This document shows, piece by piece, positions 1 through 7,972 of a stretch of DNA of 64,000 nucleotides (its first letter is position 1; the number at the start of each line of letters is the position of its first letter). The notes under the pieces were generated by a model. It had not been told where the DNA came from, searched no databases, and saw only the letters and a list, made by a program, of their open reading frames with translations. The position numbers and the translations under genes were made by a program. The DNA comes from Acidimicrobiaceae bacterium (GTDB taxonomy: Bacteria > Actinomycetota > Acidimicrobiia > Acidimicrobiales > Ilumatobacteraceae): NCBI GenBank assembly GCA_020637295.1, contig JACJWF010000003.1, forward strand, positions 1 to 64,000, in the 5' to 3' direction.

Positions 1-1667
1 CCCGCAGTGAAGCGCTGTACCAGCGGCGCCACGGGCACGCCGACCTGCTGCTGGTCCGCGGGGTGGATGCCGGCTACGCCGGGCGGCAGGTGCTGTTCGG
101 CGTGGACCTGGATGTGAAGGAGGGCGAGATCGTCGCCCTCCTCGGCACCAACGGGGCGGGCAAGTCCACACTCCTCAAGGCGATCAGTGGTGTGGTGGAG
201 GCCGACCGCGGCGCGGTCGTGCTCGACGGGCGGGACATCACCCACGCCCCGCCCAACGAGATCGCCGGGTTCGGCGTCAGCCAGATGCCCGGCGGGCAGG
301 GTGTCTTCGGCGGCTTGACGGTGAAGGAGAACCTGCACCTCGCCGGCTGGACCCGACGCGACGACGCGGCCGGCACCGAGGAGGCGATCGAGGAGGTGCT
401 GGGCCACTTCCCGGTGCTGCGCGACCGGCTGCACGCGCCCGCGGCGGATCTCAGCGGCGGGCAGCAGCAGATGCTGGCGCTCGGCATGGCGTTCGTCGCC
501 AGGCCGCGGGTGCTGCTGATCGACGAGTTGTCCCTCGGGCTGGCACCGGTGGTGGTCGGCCAGTTGCTGCCCCTGGTGCAGCGGGTGGCGGCCGCCGGCA
601 CGGCGGTGGTGCTGGTGGAGCAGAGCGTCAACGTCGCCCTGTCCATCGCCGGGCGGGCGTACTTCCTGGAGCGTGGCGTGGTCCGGTTCCACGGGCCGAC
701 GGAGGAACTGCTGGCGCGCACGGACCTGCTGCGTTCGGTGTTCCTCGCCGGCGCCGCCACGAGCGCGGAGGGAACTGGCGGCCGGGACGGCGACGGCCGC
801 GCGAACGGCGACGGCGGCGCGACGACCCAGGGTGCCGTCGCCGAGCCGTCGGCCTCCGCGGCCGGCAGCCCGCCGTTGCTGGAGGTCACCGAGTTGGCTC
901 GCGCGTTCGGCGGCAACCGCGCCGTCAACGGGGTGACCTTCACGGTGGGCCAGCAGGAGATCGTGGGGATGATCGGCCCCAACGGCGCCGGCAAGACGAC
1001 GGTCTTCGACCTCGTCAGCGGCTTCGTGCGGGCGGACACCGGTGTGGTGCGGCTCAACGGCCTGGACATCACCGCGCTCGGCGCCAACCGCCGCGCCGCG
1101 GCCGGCATGGGCCGCAGCTTCCAGGACGCCCGCCTGTTCCCCGACATGACGGTCAGCGAGACGCTGGCCGTCGCGCTGGAGCGGTGGATCCGCAACCGCA
1201 GCGCGCTCGCTGCCGCGGTGCGGTGGCCCGCCGTGTTCGACGACGAGGAACGCACCGCCCTGCGTGTGGACGAGTTGATCGACCTGATGAACCTCGGCGA
1301 CTACCGCAACGCGTTCGTCCGCGAGTTGAGCACGGGCACGCGTCGGGTGGTGGACCTGGCCTGCCTGGCCGCCCACCGGCCGGTGCTGGTGCTGCTGGAC
1401 GAGCCGTCCAGCGGCATCGCCCAGCGCGAGGTGGAGGCGCTGGCGCCGGTGCTGCGCCGGCTGCGCGACGAGATGGGTGCCGGCCTGCTGGTGATCGAAC
1501 ACGACATCCCGCTGGTTGCCTCGATCAGCGACCGGCTGATCGCACTGGACCAGGGTGCGGTGCTGGCCGAAGGCCCGCCGCCGGCCGTCCTCGACGACCC
1601 GGCCGTGCAGGAGAGCTACTTGGGCAATAATCAGAGTGCGCGTCAGCGCAGTGGCACAAGGGGGTAG
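1..1667 (+). CDS. Branched-chain amino acid type ABC transporter, tandem ATP-binding protein (5' partial)
   Basis: The frame is open to the left edge, so the N-terminus is missing; the upstream part may be a permease, as in Liv-type fusions (inference). Two complete ABC ATPase domains lie in one chain. The first is LivF-like: Walker A GTNGAGKST (about nt 145-175), signature LSGGQQQ, Walker B LLIDELSLGLAP. A Gly/Ala/Asp-rich linker (about nt 765-875) joins a LivG-like domain with Walker A GPNGAGKTT, signature LSTGTRR and Walker B VLLDEPSSGIA. Both domains should energise uptake of an amino acid or other small acid from the cytoplasmic side. The binding protein gene starts 2 nt after the stop, so the two are co-translated. 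The family is clear, the substrate unknown. Confidence 0.88.
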   Translation, partial: RSEALYQRRHGHADLLLVRGVDAGYAGRQVLFGVDLDVKEGEIVALLGTNGAGKSTLLKAISGVVEADRGAVVLDGRDITHAPPNEIAGFGVSQMPGGQGVFGGLTVKENLHLAGWTRRDDAAGTEEAIEEVLGHFPVLRDRLHAPAADLSGGQQQMLALGMAFVARPRVLLIDELSLGLAPVVVGQLLPLVQRVAAAGTAVVLVEQSVNVALSIAGRAYFLERGVVRFHGPTEELLARTDLLRSVFLAGAATSAEGTGGRDGDGRANGDGGATTQGAVAEPSASAAGSPPLLEVTELARAFGGNRAVNGVTFTVGQQEIVGMIGPNGAGKTTVFDLVSGFVRADTGVVRLNGLDITALGANRRAAAGMGRSFQDARLFPDMTVSETLAVALERWIRNRSALAAAVRWPAVFDDEERTALRVDELIDLMNLGDYRNAFVRELSTGTRRVVDLACLAAHRPVLVLLDEPSSGIAQREVEALAPVLRRLRDEMGAGLLVIEHDIPLVASISDRLIALDQGAVLAEGPPPAVLDDPAVQESYLGNNQSARQRSGTRG

Positions 1668-1669
1668 CC

Positions 1670-3454
1670 ATGCAACCAGGAAGTGCGTCGGGCGCGGGGG
1701 CGTCCGGGGGGAACCGCCAGTTGAAGCGGTGGGGGCCGATCGCCGGCATCGTCGCGGTCGCCGCCATCGGCATCGGTGTGTTCGTGGCCACGGGGGGCGA
1801 CGACGATTCGTCGTCGGGCACCACGGTCGCCAGCACCGATGCGCCGGGTACCACCGGTGCCGGCACCGACACCACCGTGGGCGACACGTCCGCACCCACC
1901 ACGGGTGGTGGTGGCGGTGAGATCACTTACCCGCTGACGTACTCCCAGGCGGTGGAGCAAGGCGTCGCCGACCAGATCGACTGGGGCGACCGCTGCGACA
2001 CCGCCGCCGGGCGCGTCGCGGTGCCGGACTACTTCGCGCCGGAGTGCTACGCCCCGTTCAGCGGCGACAACGGAGGCTCGACGGCCGACGGGGTGACCGC
2101 CGACGAGATCACCGTCGTCTACTACGAGGGCCTCGAGGGCGACCCGATCATCTCCTACATCACGGATGCGATCGCCGCCGACGACACCAACGCCCAGCAG
2201 TTCGAGACCATGCGCGGCCTGGTGCAGTACTACGAGACGTACTACGAGATGTACGGCCGCAAGATCAACCTCGTCACCTACGAGGGCACCGGCCTGGCCA
2301 ACGACGACGTCGCCGCCCGTGCCGATGCCGCGGCGATCGCCGAGCAGTACCACCCGTTCGCGGTGCTCGGTGGCCCGGCGCTCACCAACGCCTTCGCCGA
2401 CGAGTTGGCCTCCCGCGAGATCCTCTGCGTGGGCTGCACGCCCGGCCAGCCTGCCGAGTTCTACGAGGACCGCGATCCCTACGTCTGGGGCCTGGACGGC
2501 AGTGCCATCCAGAAGCAGACCCTGGTGCTGGAGTTCCTCCAGAAGCAGATGATCGGCAAGCCGGCATCGCACGGAGGCGAGGCGGTGCAGGGGCAGGAGC
2601 GGCGCTTCGGCCTGGTGTACCTGGACAGCAGCGACACGTCCTCGCAACTTGCCCAACGGTTCGCCGACCAGATGGAGGCGATGGGCACTCCGCTGGCGGA
2701 GATCGTCGCCTACGAACTGGACCCTGCAACCATCCAGGCCCAGGCCTCGCAGGTGATCGGCAAGATGAAGGCCGCCGGTGTCACCACCATCATCCTCAGC
2801 ACGGACCCCGTGGCCCCGCGGGACTTCACCCGTGAGGCCACCGCCCAGGAGTACTTCCCCGAGTGGTTCGTGGCGGCGAGCACACTGGTGGACGTCACCG
2901 CGTTCGCCCGCACCTACGACCAGGCACAGTGGCAGCACGCATTCGGCGTCACCCAGTTGGCCGTCCGCGGCGACCCCAACGCCACCGGGGCGTACTCCGT
3001 CTACCAGTGGTTCACCGGCTCGCCGCCGCCGGCCGACGACACCATCGGTGTCATCGCCCCGAACCCGGCGCTGTTCTTCGCGATGGTGCAGGCGGTGGGG
3101 CCGGACCTGACGGCCGCGAACTTCCGCGACGCGTTGTTCGCCTGGCCCGGCAGCACGCGGGCGGTCAGCCAGCCGTACCTCAGCTACGGCGACAAGGGCT
3201 ACTGGGGTGGCGTGCCGGACTACCAGGGCGTGGACGATGCCACGATCTTCTGGTGGGATCCGAACGCCACCGGGCCGGACGAGATCCGCAAGGAGGGCCA
3301 GGGCATGTACCAGTACGTCGACGGTGGCGCACGGTACCTGCCGGGCGAGTGCCCCACGGAGGACCACCTGTTCGACCCGAACGGTGCAGTGGCGATCTAC
3401 CTCACCCCACCACCGGGTGAAGAACCGCCGAGCTACCCCAGCCCGGCGGGCTGA
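1670..3454 (+). CDS. ABC transporter substrate-binding protein, Liv/type I periplasmic-binding fold
   Basis: 594 residues. An N-terminal basic stretch and a single hydrophobic segment (about residues 22-42, GPIAGIVAVAAIGIGVFVATG) anchor the protein in the membrane; there is no lipobox Cys. A Ser/Thr/Asp-rich linker (about 43-85) follows, then a large extracytoplasmic domain with the Leu/Ile/Val-binding fold, recognisable from segments such as AVLGGPALTNAFADELA and QASQVIGKMKAAGVTTIILSTDP. It is larger than the usual 380-420 residue LivK. It lies 2 nt after the tandem ATPase gene and is presumably the receptor of that transporter. The 3' end overlaps the opposite-strand reductase gene by 22 nt. 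The ligand cannot be deduced. Confidence 0.85.
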   Translation: MQPGSASGAGASGGNRQLKRWGPIAGIVAVAAIGIGVFVATGGDDDSSSGTTVASTDAPGTTGAGTDTTVGDTSAPTTGGGGGEITYPLTYSQAVEQGVADQIDWGDRCDTAAGRVAVPDYFAPECYAPFSGDNGGSTADGVTADEITVVYYEGLEGDPIISYITDAIAADDTNAQQFETMRGLVQYYETYYEMYGRKINLVTYEGTGLANDDVAARADAAAIAEQYHPFAVLGGPALTNAFADELASREILCVGCTPGQPAEFYEDRDPYVWGLDGSAIQKQTLVLEFLQKQMIGKPASHGGEAVQGQERRFGLVYLDSSDTSSQLAQRFADQMEAMGTPLAEIVAYELDPATIQAQASQVIGKMKAAGVTTIILSTDPVAPRDFTREATAQEYFPEWFVAASTLVDVTAFARTYDQAQWQHAFGVTQLAVRGDPNATGAYSVYQWFTGSPPPADDTIGVIAPNPALFFAMVQAVGPDLTAANFRDALFAWPGSTRAVSQPYLSYGDKGYWGGVPDYQGVDDATIFWWDPNATGPDEIRKEGQGMYQYVDGGARYLPGECPTEDHLFDPNGAVAIYLTPPPGEEPPSYPSPAG

Positions 3455-4005
3455 GCACGGTTCGCCGCCCGCTGGGCCTGCTTGGCCCGGCCCTGCAACA
3501 CCCTGGCCAGCAGGGTGAACGCGAAGATCGCGATCACTGCGGTGGCCGACAGGATGAACACCTTGTTGCCGGCGTCGGTGCCGGAGAACCCGTGCACCGA
3601 CGCCATCACGAACATCGGGTAGGACAGCAGGTGGATGCCGTGCCACAGCCGCTTCGGGAGCTTCTTCATCACCAGTGACGTGAACTCGACCACGACCATC
3701 ACGTAGAAGGCGAGGACGCCCCATGTCACCGGGCCGGGCTTCCATTCGCTGGCCTGGGGCACGAAGAGCTCGCGCCACCCGAAGTGGACATAGTTGTCGC
3801 CGACCAGCGCGGCCATGTGCGCGCCGGTGGTCACCAGCGACAGCACACCCAGCCAGCGGTGGAGGTCCAGCAGCCAGGCGGGACGGTCGGCGGGCTTCAG
3901 CATGCGGGTGATCAGCAGGATGCCCCACAGGCAGGTGATGGCGAGGATCACCCAGGCGACCATCCCGCTGGCGCGGGACAGGTACCAGAAGGCGTGCTCG
4001 TTCAT
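3433..4005 (-). CDS. Ferric reductase-like transmembrane protein
   Basis: 190 residues starting MNEHAFWYLSRASG. About five to six hydrophobic helices carry conserved His residues (LDLHRWLGV, HMAALVG, HGIHLLSY, VHGFSG) typical of the ferric-reductase-like/cytochrome b561-type haem domain. It should move electrons across the membrane through two b haems. The ATG overlaps the apbE stop in an ATGA, so translation is coupled. The longer open frame upstream is a shadow of apbE. Being next to a flavin transferase, it is probably the haem half of a flavin-based extracytoplasmic electron-transfer chain. No FMN-binding partner domain is recognisable in the neighbours. Confidence 0.8.
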   Translation of the reverse strand: MNEHAFWYLSRASGMVAWVILAITCLWGILLITRMLKPADRPAWLLDLHRWLGVLSLVTTGAHMAALVGDNYVHFGWRELFVPQASEWKPGPVTWGVLAFYVMVVVEFTSLVMKKLPKRLWHGIHLLSYPMFVMASVHGFSGTDAGNKVFILSATAVIAIFAFTLLARVLQGRAKQAQRAANRAQPAGLG

Positions 4006-4982
4006 GCTCGGAACTCCTCGAAGGTGGGGGTGGTCAGGACCTGATGGTCGTCGGTGACGACGAGCGCGGCCAGGCCGAACTTCTGGATCATGGCGATGGC
4101 GTCGGTGGGCGTCATGGTCATGGCGGCAGTGGTGAACGACTCGGCGGTTGCGGCATCGGCGGCCATCACCGTGATCGTACGGATGCCATAGGACGCCGGA
4201 CGACCGGTGGCCGGGTCGATGAGATGGTGGGTGGTGGTGCCGTCGTCGTGCTGCCAGCGGCGGACGGTGGTGCCGGACGTGGCGATCCCGCCGCACGCCA
4301 TCCGCAGGGTGGCGACGTGGGTGCCGGTGGCCCGCGGGTCGTCGATGCCGAGGTGCCAGGAGGGGGCGTCGCTGGGCGAGCCGACGAGGGCGATGTCGCC
4401 ACCGAGGTTCACGAGGGCGCCGGTGGCGCCCGCCTCCACGAGCTCTTCTGCCACGAGGTCGGCGGCGAACCCCTTGCCGATGCCCCCGAGGTCGATGGCC
4501 CCGCCCGGCGGGACGGTGAGGGTGCCGGCCTCGTAGTCCACCGCCACGAGCGCGCCGAGACCGATTCGCCGGGCGCCGAGGGCCGGCGCCGGCTGATGGC
4601 TGGTGGCACTGTGGGTGTAGCCGGCAGCCAGCACGGCCGGCAGTGTGGTGATGTCGAACTTCCCTGCGGTCTGCCGCCACGCCAGCATCGCCCGGGCCAC
4701 GACGGCCAGCGTGTCCTCGTGCACCTCCGTGGGCAGGCCGGCGCGGCGGTTGGCGACCGTGATGTCGCTGTCCTCACGGAAGCGGCTCCACCAGGACTCC
4801 AGTTCGCGCAGGCGGTCCACGGCGGCGGCGAGGAGCAACTCGGTCCCGCCGTGGACCACCAGGTGCGCGGAGCACCCCATCACCCGGAAGTCTCGCTGGA
4901 GGACGACCGGCTCGGAGGTCGGCGCCATGCCGGGTGCAGGGGCGCGCCCGGACATGGGCGTCGTGATCGGCACGTCCGTCAC
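4002..4982 (-). CDS. apbE: FAD:protein FMN transferase (ApbE family)
   Basis: 326 residues with a GTG start overlapping the previous stop (GTGA). ApbE enzymes use FAD to attach FMN to a Thr of extracytoplasmic flavoproteins, with Mg2+. Family features are visible: the MGCSAHLVVHG start of the fold, LRELESWWSRFREDSDI near residues 60-80, AIDLGGIGKGFAADLV in the middle, LVNLGGDIALVG, and HHLIDPATGRPA near the end. Length is usual. It is the third gene of a minus-strand operon ending in a ferric-reductase-like membrane protein, so both should serve the same chain. The flavinylated target was not identified. Confidence 0.88.
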   Translation of the reverse strand: MTDVPITTPMSGRAPAPGMAPTSEPVVLQRDFRVMGCSAHLVVHGGTELLLAAAVDRLRELESWWSRFREDSDITVANRRAGLPTEVHEDTLAVVARAMLAWRQTAGKFDITTLPAVLAAGYTHSATSHQPAPALGARRIGLGALVAVDYEAGTLTVPPGGAIDLGGIGKGFAADLVAEELVEAGATGALVNLGGDIALVGSPSDAPSWHLGIDDPRATGTHVATLRMACGGIATSGTTVRRWQHDDGTTTHHLIDPATGRPASYGIRTITVMAADAATAESFTTAAMTMTPTDAIAMIQKFGLAALVVTDDHQVLTTPTFEEFRA

Positions 4983-5665
4983 CCGCTGGGCTTGGTGGTG
5001 GCGGGCGGCGGGGGGGGGGGGGGGGGCGGCGGCGCCGGCGCAGCCGTGGTGGCGGGTGCAGGCGGGGCCGTGGGCGCCGGCGTCGGCGCCGGGGTGGGCG
5101 CGGGCGCCGGAGCCTGGGGGGCTGCCGGCGCTCCCGAGGAACCGCCCGACGAACCGCCGGATGAACCGCCCGACGGCTGGGCCGCCGGGTTGGGTGCCGG
5201 CTGGCCGGGCACGGTGGAAGGCACCTCGCCGGGCACCGTGGTGACCGTGACGGTGGTGCCCGGGTCCATCCCGGGGACGGCCAGCACGATGACCGGCGGC
5301 TGCGTCGCCGCCGGGTCGGTGGGCGCCGGCGCGGTGTCTGCCGCCGGAGCGGGCGTGGTGGCCGGGTCCACCGGCAGGACGATGTCGCCAGCTTCGTTGC
5401 CGTTGCCGGTGTCCGTGGAGTCGCTGGCGGGCTGGTTCTGCTCGGCCAGCACGGTGGTGAGCCCGAACACCGCCGAGGCGGCGAGCCCGGTGGTGAGGAT
5501 GCGGGCCCCGGCGGCGACGTGCGGCCGGCGGCGCCGAGCCGTCTGCCGCGGGCCGCCGGCACGAGGGGTCTCGACGCCAGGGGTGCCGACGCTGATGGTG
5601 GCCGGGGTCGGGGCGTGGGTCACCGGGGCCGCGGCAACTGCCGCAGGGGGAGGCGCCAACGGCAT
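4979..5665 (-). CDS. Proline-rich single-pass membrane protein, N-terminus probably in another frame
   Basis: 228 residues from the first ATG in this frame. The order is an Ala/Pro-rich start, basic RRRRPHVAAGAR, a hydrophobic segment (LTTGLAASAVFGLTTVLA, about residues 58-75), then a long Pro/Ala/Thr/Ser tail with GGSSGGSSGGSS repeats and a run of ten prolines encoded by a G17 tract (5010-5026). A better N-terminus, MTDEERAARLAAIRANRG, starts at 5832 and overlaps the upstream stop, but lies in another frame; a one-base change in the GC-rich run near 5705-5730 would join the two. The gene is therefore frameshifted, or the sequence has an error there. It is coupled to apbE by GTGA. Function unknown; probably an envelope protein. 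Confidence 0.6.
   Translation of the reverse strand: MPLAPPPAAVAAAPVTHAPTPATISVGTPGVETPRAGGPRQTARRRRPHVAAGARILTTGLAASAVFGLTTVLAEQNQPASDSTDTGNGNEAGDIVLPVDPATTPAPAADTAPAPTDPAATQPPVIVLAVPGMDPGTTVTVTTVPGEVPSTVPGQPAPNPAAQPSGGSSGGSSGGSSGAPAAPQAPAPAPTPAPTPAPTAPPAPATTAAPAPPPPPPPPPPATTKPSG
5010..5026. repeat. Seventeen-base poly-G tract
   Basis: An uninterrupted run of 17 G on the plus strand, which is poly-Pro on the coding minus strand near the 3' end of the proline-rich membrane protein gene. A tract this long slips in replication and in sequencing. A one-base change would alter the C-terminus and move the stop that overlaps the apbE start. Confidence 0.95.
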
Positions 5666-5824
5666 CGGTGCCGTTGGCGGCGCCGGCGGCAGCAGGGGCG
5701 GGAGTGCCGAAGTGGTGGCGGCGGGGCGGAATCCGCCGCCACCACCCGGCGTTGCTGGGCCGGCGCGATGGGCGCCTGGCCGCGATTGGCGCGGATTGCG
5801 GCGAGACGTGCCGCGCGTTCCTCG

Positions 5825-6481
5825 TCAGTCATCGTCGTACTCGCCGCCGTGGTCGTCGTCGTCCTCGTGCTCGTGCTCGTGCTCGTCGTCATCGTCGTCG
5901 TGGGCGGACGGCGCCGTGGTGTTGCTCGGTGGCGGGGTGGCGCTCGGCTGGGTGGCCGGCGGAGTGGCCGGCGGGCCGCCGGCGGCTGGTGCTCGCTGGA
6001 CGGCGGGGTGGCCGAACCGGGCGGCGGGGTGGCCGGGCCGTGCTGGGCCGGCACCGTGTCCACGCTGATCGGCGGCAGCGGATCGGTGGTGGTCACCCTG
6101 CGCCGCTTGGTTGGTGACGTTCACCACCACCTGGCCGTCCACGAGGTCGGCGCTGAAGGTGACCAGCTGGAGGGCGTCGGTGAACTGGGCGCCGACATGG
6201 CTGCCGGGCACGCTGGTGGCCACGAGCGACCAACCGTCGCTGATCGTGACGCCTTCGATCTTCAGGACGTCGCCGTCCCGCTCCACCGTGACGGTGCCGA
6301 CCGGCCCAACCTGGTAGGTGGTGTGCTCGGGGGGCATGGCCTCGGTGCTGCCGGTCGCCTGGCTGGTGTCGCCGCTGAAGGGCGGCGGCAACGGGGCGTC
6401 GTTGCTCATCCCTGCAAACGCCGCTCCGCCCGTGCCGGCGATGCCGACGATCGTGAGGCCGGTGATCCAGGTGCGCTTCAT
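5825..6481 (-). CDS. Exported protein with acidic His/Asp/Glu-rich tail
   Basis: 218 residues. A signal peptide (MKRTWITGLTIVGIAGTGGAAFA) is followed by a small beta-rich domain (about residues 45-125) that resembles the C-terminal domain of the anti-sigma-like protein encoded at 7973-8662: both end FTD-x7-8-DLV-(D/N)G. The tail is an Asp/His/Glu run (about 193-218) that could bind metal. Codons between about nt 5930 and 6095 read more naturally in another frame (Pro/Thr-rich), suggesting paired indels. AAAGGA precedes the ATG. The upstream region shares a direct-repeat element with the gene at 7354-7863. The following gene's likely start overlaps this stop. Not a known family; the name is descriptive. 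Confidence 0.65.
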   Translation of the reverse strand: MKRTWITGLTIVGIAGTGGAAFAGMSNDAPLPPPFSGDTSQATGSTEAMPPEHTTYQVGPVGTVTVERDGDVLKIEGVTISDGWSLVATSVPGSHVGAQFTDALQLVTFSADLVDGQVVVNVTNQAAQGDHHRSAAADQRGHGAGPARPGHPAARFGHPAVQRAPAAGGPPATPPATQPSATPPPSNTTAPSAHDDDDDEHEHEHEDDDDHGGEYDDD

Positions 6482-6557
6482 GGGGGTCCTTTCGAGTGGC
6501 TGGTGCCCGATGCAGAGCAGTCAACACGAGGCCCGCCCAACGGACCGTCCGCACTCG

Positions 6558-6573
6558 TCCAAGACACGTCCAA
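6558..6573 (-). promoter_or_regulatory. Direct-repeat element upstream of acidic exported protein
   Basis: On the minus strand TTGGACG occurs twice with an 11-bp period about 77 nt before the start codon. The same element (14 of 16 bases) lies at 7932-7947, about 69 nt before the paralogous acidic protein gene. One-turn spacing of direct repeats suits a response regulator or similar activator. Confidence 0.5.
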
Positions 6574-6655
6574 ACATCCCGCAAGGAATGGTCAGGCTGT
6601 TGGGCCGTTCCGTTCAGATCGTCGCAAGACGACGCGCCGTCGGTGGGGAGGGGCG

Positions 6656-7333
6656 TCAGGCGGGCAGGTGCCAGTCGATCGGGTCGAGCCCGGCGGCCTC
6701 CAGCGCGGCGTTGGTGCGGCTGAACGGCCGGCTCCCGAAGAAGCCGTTGTGGGCACTGAGCGGGGAGGGATGCGCGGACTGGATGATGGTGTGACGCGAC
6801 GGGTCGATCAGTGAGGTCTTCCGCCGTGCAGAGGCTCCCCAGAGGATGAAGACCACCGGGTGGGGCTTGCCGTTCACGGCTCGCAGCACCTCGTCGGTGA
6901 AGGTCTCCCACCCCTTCCCCTGGTGGGAGGCCGCCTGCCCTGCCCGCACCGTGAGCGTGGCGTTGAGCAGCAGCACGCCCTGGCGCGCCCACGCATCCAG
7001 GTTGCCGTGGCCGGGTGGGTCGATCCCCAGATCTGCCTGCAGTTCCTTGTGGATGTTGGCCAGCGACGGGGGGATCGCCACGCCCGGCCGGACGGAGAAG
7101 CACAGCCCGTGGGCCTGCTTCGGCCCGTGGTACGGGTCCTGCCCGAGGATGACCACCCGGGTGGTGGCGTACGGCGTCAGGTGCAGAGCGGCGAACACTT
7201 CCGGCTCGGGAGGAAAAACGGTGTGGCGGGCGCGCTCGCCCGCCACGAACCGTTGCAGTTGTTGCCAGTACGGCTTGGCGAACTCGCCGCGCAGCACCGG
7301 GTTCCAGTCGGTGGCGCCGCGCTGCTCGTTCAC
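6656..7333 (-). CDS. ung: Uracil-DNA glycosylase
   Basis: 225 residues, the usual family-1 length, with a GTG start (VNEQRGATDW). The enzyme removes uracil from DNA and starts base-excision repair. The water-activating loop GQDPYHG (residues 64-70, catalytic Asp66), the Pro-rich loop IPPSLANI, the uracil pocket LLLNATLTV and the Leu-intercalation loop HPSPLSA (188-194, catalytic His188) are all present. AATACT lies six bases before the GTG, consistent with a leaderless transcript. The gene sits between two acidic exported proteins and is probably unrelated to them. Confidence 0.97.
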   Translation of the reverse strand: MNEQRGATDWNPVLRGEFAKPYWQQLQRFVAGERARHTVFPPEPEVFAALHLTPYATTRVVILGQDPYHGPKQAHGLCFSVRPGVAIPPSLANIHKELQADLGIDPPGHGNLDAWARQGVLLLNATLTVRAGQAASHQGKGWETFTDEVLRAVNGKPHPVVFILWGASARRKTSLIDPSRHTIIQSAHPSPLSAHNGFFGSRPFSRTNAALEAAGLDPIDWHLPA

Positions 7334-7353
7334 CCGGCCAGTATTGCCGAGGA

Positions 7354-7863
7354 TCAGCCGTCGACGCCCCGGTCGTCGCCGCCGCCCTTGCCGCCCTTGC
7401 CGGAGCCGCCCTCGTTGCCGCCGCCACCGTGGTCGTCGCCGGCTTCGTTGCCGTTGCCGCCGTGGTCGTCGCCGGCGTCGTGGGTGGCGGGGTCGTCGGT
7501 GCCGTGGTCGTCGCCGATGTCGTGGGTGGCGGGGTCGTCGGTGCCGTGGTCGTCGCCGATGTCGTGGGTGGCGGGGTCGTCGTCGGTGCCGCTGTCGGCG
7601 CCGCGGTTGCGGCCGTGGTCGTCGCCGGCTTCGTTGCCGTTGCCGCCGTGGTCGTCGCCGGCGTCGTGGGTGGCGGGGTCGTCGATGCTGCTGCCGGCGC
7701 TGCCGTCGTCCGCGACGGTGCTGTCGGTGCTCTGGTCGTCGGTGACCGTCGTGACCGGCCGGGGCGAACGGTGCTCGGAGCTGCTGGCGGCGGCGTAGCC
7801 GGCGGCGGCCATGAAGAGCGTCCCGCCCACTGCGGTGAGGACGATGATGCGGCGGTGGTTCAT
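7354..7863 (-). CDS. Exported acidic tandem-repeat protein
   Basis: 169 residues starting MNHRRIIVLTAVGG, with GGAACC before the ATG. A signal peptide or anchor (about residues 5-27) is followed by a Ser/Thr/Asp-rich segment and repeats of a 14-residue unit DDPATHDIGDDHGT plus variants containing GGNGNEAGDDHG, then a Gly/Lys-rich end. The His/Asp-rich repeats suggest cation binding. The repeats are near-identical at DNA level (42-bp units), so copy number may vary between strains. It is a paralogue in layout of the protein at 5825-6481: similar signal peptide, acidic tail and upstream element. Function unknown. Confidence 0.65.
   Translation of the reverse strand: MNHRRIIVLTAVGGTLFMAAAGYAAASSSEHRSPRPVTTVTDDQSTDSTVADDGSAGSSIDDPATHDAGDDHGGNGNEAGDDHGRNRGADSGTDDDPATHDIGDDHGTDDPATHDIGDDHGTDDPATHDAGDDHGGNGNEAGDDHGGGGNEGGSGKGGKGGGDDRGVDG
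7430..7684. repeat. 42-bp tandem repeats and flanking duplication inside an acidic protein gene
   Basis: Two exact 42-bp units (7477-7518, 7519-7560) and a partial third encode the DDPATHDIGDDHGT repeat. A longer stretch at 7432-7499 recurs at about 7618-7684. All changes are multiples of three, so the frame is kept. Confidence 0.85.
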
Positions 7864-7931
7864 TGGGTGGTTCCTTTCGTTCCCGTGTGCAGCAGTCACG
7901 CCGCCCAGCCGGGCACGGTTTGGCCCCGTCA

Positions 7932-7947
7932 TCCAAGAACCGTCCAA
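7932..7947 (-). promoter_or_regulatory. Second copy of the upstream direct-repeat element
   Basis: It matches 14 of 16 bases of the element at 6558-6573 and lies at a similar distance (about 69 nt) from its gene. Both regions also share a CAGTCA block and a GAAAGGA ribosome-binding region. Confidence 0.5.
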
Positions 7948-7972
7948 GGAACTGCCCAGGCGCGCCCCGCCG

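Noticed and set aside
74..1255. Long minus-strand frame opposite the ABC ATPase gene
   Set aside because: Ser/Arg/Pro-rich shadow typical of high-GC DNA; the plus strand has complete ATPase motifs.
1643..3928. 761-codon minus-strand frame across the substrate-binding protein gene
   Set aside because: His/Arg/Gly/Val-rich composition without domains; only its first part overlaps the reductase gene in a different frame.
4044..6068. 674-codon plus-strand frame opposite apbE
   Set aside because: Gly/Ala/Val-rich translation with no domain; antisense of apbE and the proline-rich protein gene.
7430..7684. Possible CRISPR array
   Set aside because: Units are contiguous 42-bp coding repeats without spacers.
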